Assembly (NCBI RefSeq): GCF_009856295.1
Contig: NZ_WMEU01000001.1
Location: 1,364,001-1,428,000 of the forward strand
DNA: 64,000 nt
Source of the DNA: Pontibacillus yanchengensis
Lineage (GTDB): Bacteria > Bacillota > Bacilli > Bacillales > BH030062
Direction of reading: 5' to 3'
Below are positions 62,960 to 64,000 of this stretch, one piece after another. The notes under the pieces are model-generated. The model did not search any database and was not told where the DNA came from. It worked only from the letters and a program-made list of their open reading frames with translations. The translations under genes were made by a program, and so were the position numbers. Each line of letters opens with the position of its first letter. Positions within the stretch are counted from its first letter, which is position 1.

Positions 62960-64000
62960 TTAGAATCCGCCTAGGCCTCCTAGACCGCCCATGAAGTTTC
63001 CAATATATTGTTGCAGATTCATTTGGATTTCTTTACTGATTTGCTCAAGTTCTTGATCTGATTTTTCCATCACTTGTACAGCTTCCTTCCCTTCCACAGT
63101 TGGGAAACTTACGTCGTTTGTGAAGGAAACATCTTGTTCTAAATGAAATTCAACATGGGCTTTTGTATTCCCCATTGCAGGATCATTCATAGCAATATCA
63201 AGTTCAAGGTCACTTTTTTGTGTATATTGGTTGTTATCTTCTTTTGTTGTTTTCGATTTGAACGTACCACTAATACCAGGCACTGGTTGATTCCCAAGCT
63301 TACTTCCTTCAAGCTGAAGTTCAAAGTCTGTATTGGAGCTTGTTTCTGTGTAGTCTGTATTTAATAGTAAATTCGCTTTCAAATCCTCTTGCTGATCTTT
63401 GTAATCTAAGCCAATATTGTAGTCTACATGCAGACCATCCTTATTTGGCTTTCCATCTTCTTTGTAACTGATTTTAAGCTTACTATCTTCAGACTCAGGA
63501 ATAAAGGTAACGTTGGCTGATGCTGTATAGCGATTCTTCGCTTCTTTATTATAGTCGCTTGAAATAGCAACATTTACAGCGTCTTCATCATTAGGTTTTA
63601 TATCCATGGTCCATGTTTCATGTGCAACAATATCATCTTTAATATAGGCTTCAATTGTAATACCATTTGGAAGCTTGACTTGATCTACATTTTGAATAGC
63701 AGTCTCAAGATTTTCTTGTAAAGTTTCTTGTTCACCTGCTGCCATCCCCTGAAGTTTCATTTGCTGATCAAGAACATCCCATATCCGCTCGTCGTTCTTA
63801 AGCTTTTCCATTAATGTTTTCATCATAGCTTGTGCTTTTTCTTCACTAATGTCAATTGTTACCTTGTCATATTTCGCTTCCTCATAGGAAACACCTTTTG
63901 ATAGAGAGAACTGATCTTGGTCAAAATGTTTCCCTAATGCCTTCACATATTCTTCAGCCATCTCTTTCATCTCATCTGCAGTAAATGCTGCACTGTTAGA
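62960..64000 (-). CDS. Large Glu/Lys-rich protein of unknown function (5' part cut by window edge)
   Basis: 347 visible residues; the frame is open to base 64000, so the N terminus, probably including a signal peptide or membrane helix, lies outside. The visible part is acidic with alternating beta-strand repeats (TWTMDIKPNDEDAVNVAISS, DLKANLLLNTDYTETSSNTD, FELQLEGSKLGNQPVPGISG) and ends in a Gly-rich FMGGLGGLGGF. It is the first visible gene of the ABC-2 operon. The layout suggests an envelope protein of the DUF6583 kind, but I am not certain. Confidence 0.7.
   Translation of the reverse strand, partial: SNSAAFTADEMKEMAEEYVKALGKHFDQDQFSLSKGVSYEEAKYDKVTIDISEEKAQAMMKTLMEKLKNDERIWDVLDQQMKLQGMAAGEQETLQENLETAIQNVDQVKLPNGITIEAYIKDDIVAHETWTMDIKPNDEDAVNVAISSDYNKEAKNRYTASANVTFIPESEDSKLKISYKEDGKPNKDGLHVDYNIGLDYKDQQEDLKANLLLNTDYTETSSNTDFELQLEGSKLGNQPVPGISGTFKSKTTKEDNNQYTQKSDLELDIAMNDPAMGNTKAHVEFHLEQDVSFTNDVSFPTVEGKEAVQVMEKSDQELEQISKEIQMNLQQYIGNFMGGLGGLGGF

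Overview
The window reads as chromosomal DNA of a low-GC, endospore-forming Bacillaceae, probably a moderately halophilic genus close to Pontibacillus, Halobacillus or Virgibacillus. This assignment is inferred from gene content: lipoteichoic acid synthase, SLH-anchored nucleotidase, SpoVR, YhcN-type spore lipoprotein, an NhaC-type Na+/H+ antiporter, and a B. subtilis-like block of YhcX, YhcY/YhcZ, Azr, YhdB and SpoVR. Ribosome-binding sites are strong AGGAGG types, and most genes end in clear hairpin-plus-U terminators. No rRNA, tRNA, CRISPR array or intact insertion sequence was seen.

Layout. 0-13 kb: a catalase cut by the window edge with two PerR-box-like sites, LtaS, a membrane-tethered PstS-like protein, a glycolipid-binding-fold protein, an SLH-anchored 5'-nucleotidase, cardiolipin synthase, a nucleotidyltransferase, a YczE/YyaS-type membrane protein, and a DUF457-like gene broken by an in-frame stop. 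13.1-14.0 kb: two inverted copies of a GC-rich hairpin repeat. 14-18.3 kb: a sucrose regulon (SacA, SacP, LacI-type repressor with paired operators). 18.5-22.9 kb: an SDR/QueA-like/VOC operon, a 58-residue membrane peptide, a MerR-methyltransferase fusion with a 19-bp-spacer promoter, and a YcgL-type nucleotidyltransferase. 23-26.7 kb: nrdEF behind a cobalamin riboswitch and terminator, with two NrdR-box-like sites. 27-37.4 kb: acetyltransferases, a secreted glycosidase-like protein, an orphan IS200/IS605-type structured end, NhaC, a DUF819 permease, D-amino-acid aminotransferase, a broken CBO0543-type gene and a YpeB-like protein.

37.4-45.4 kb is an area of gene decay. It holds a cell-wall amidase with several lesions, an Mrr N-terminal remnant, a frameshifted beta-propeller-like gene and a truncated fragment, interspersed with intact genes (cold-shock protein, GAF-STAS, Dph6-like). 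A second glycosidase-like gene at 44.0 kb is visibly GC-richer than its neighbours. 45.4-56 kb carries the sporulation and yhc/yhd genes. 56.2-59.5 kb is a three-gene GMC oxidoreductase operon with a TetR regulator. 59.9-64.0 kb is an ABC-2 exporter operon with a large protein of unknown function running off the edge.

A repeat family of about 110-160 bp recurs seven times between 30.4 and 53.5 kb, always on the same strand. The observations I rate most worth follow-up are the cobalamin/NrdR control of nrdEF, the orphan omega-RNA-like element at 30.65 kb, the QueA-like operon, the MerR-methyltransferase fusion and the two paralogous secreted barrel proteins. All functional calls are from reading translated sequence and motifs; no database search was run.
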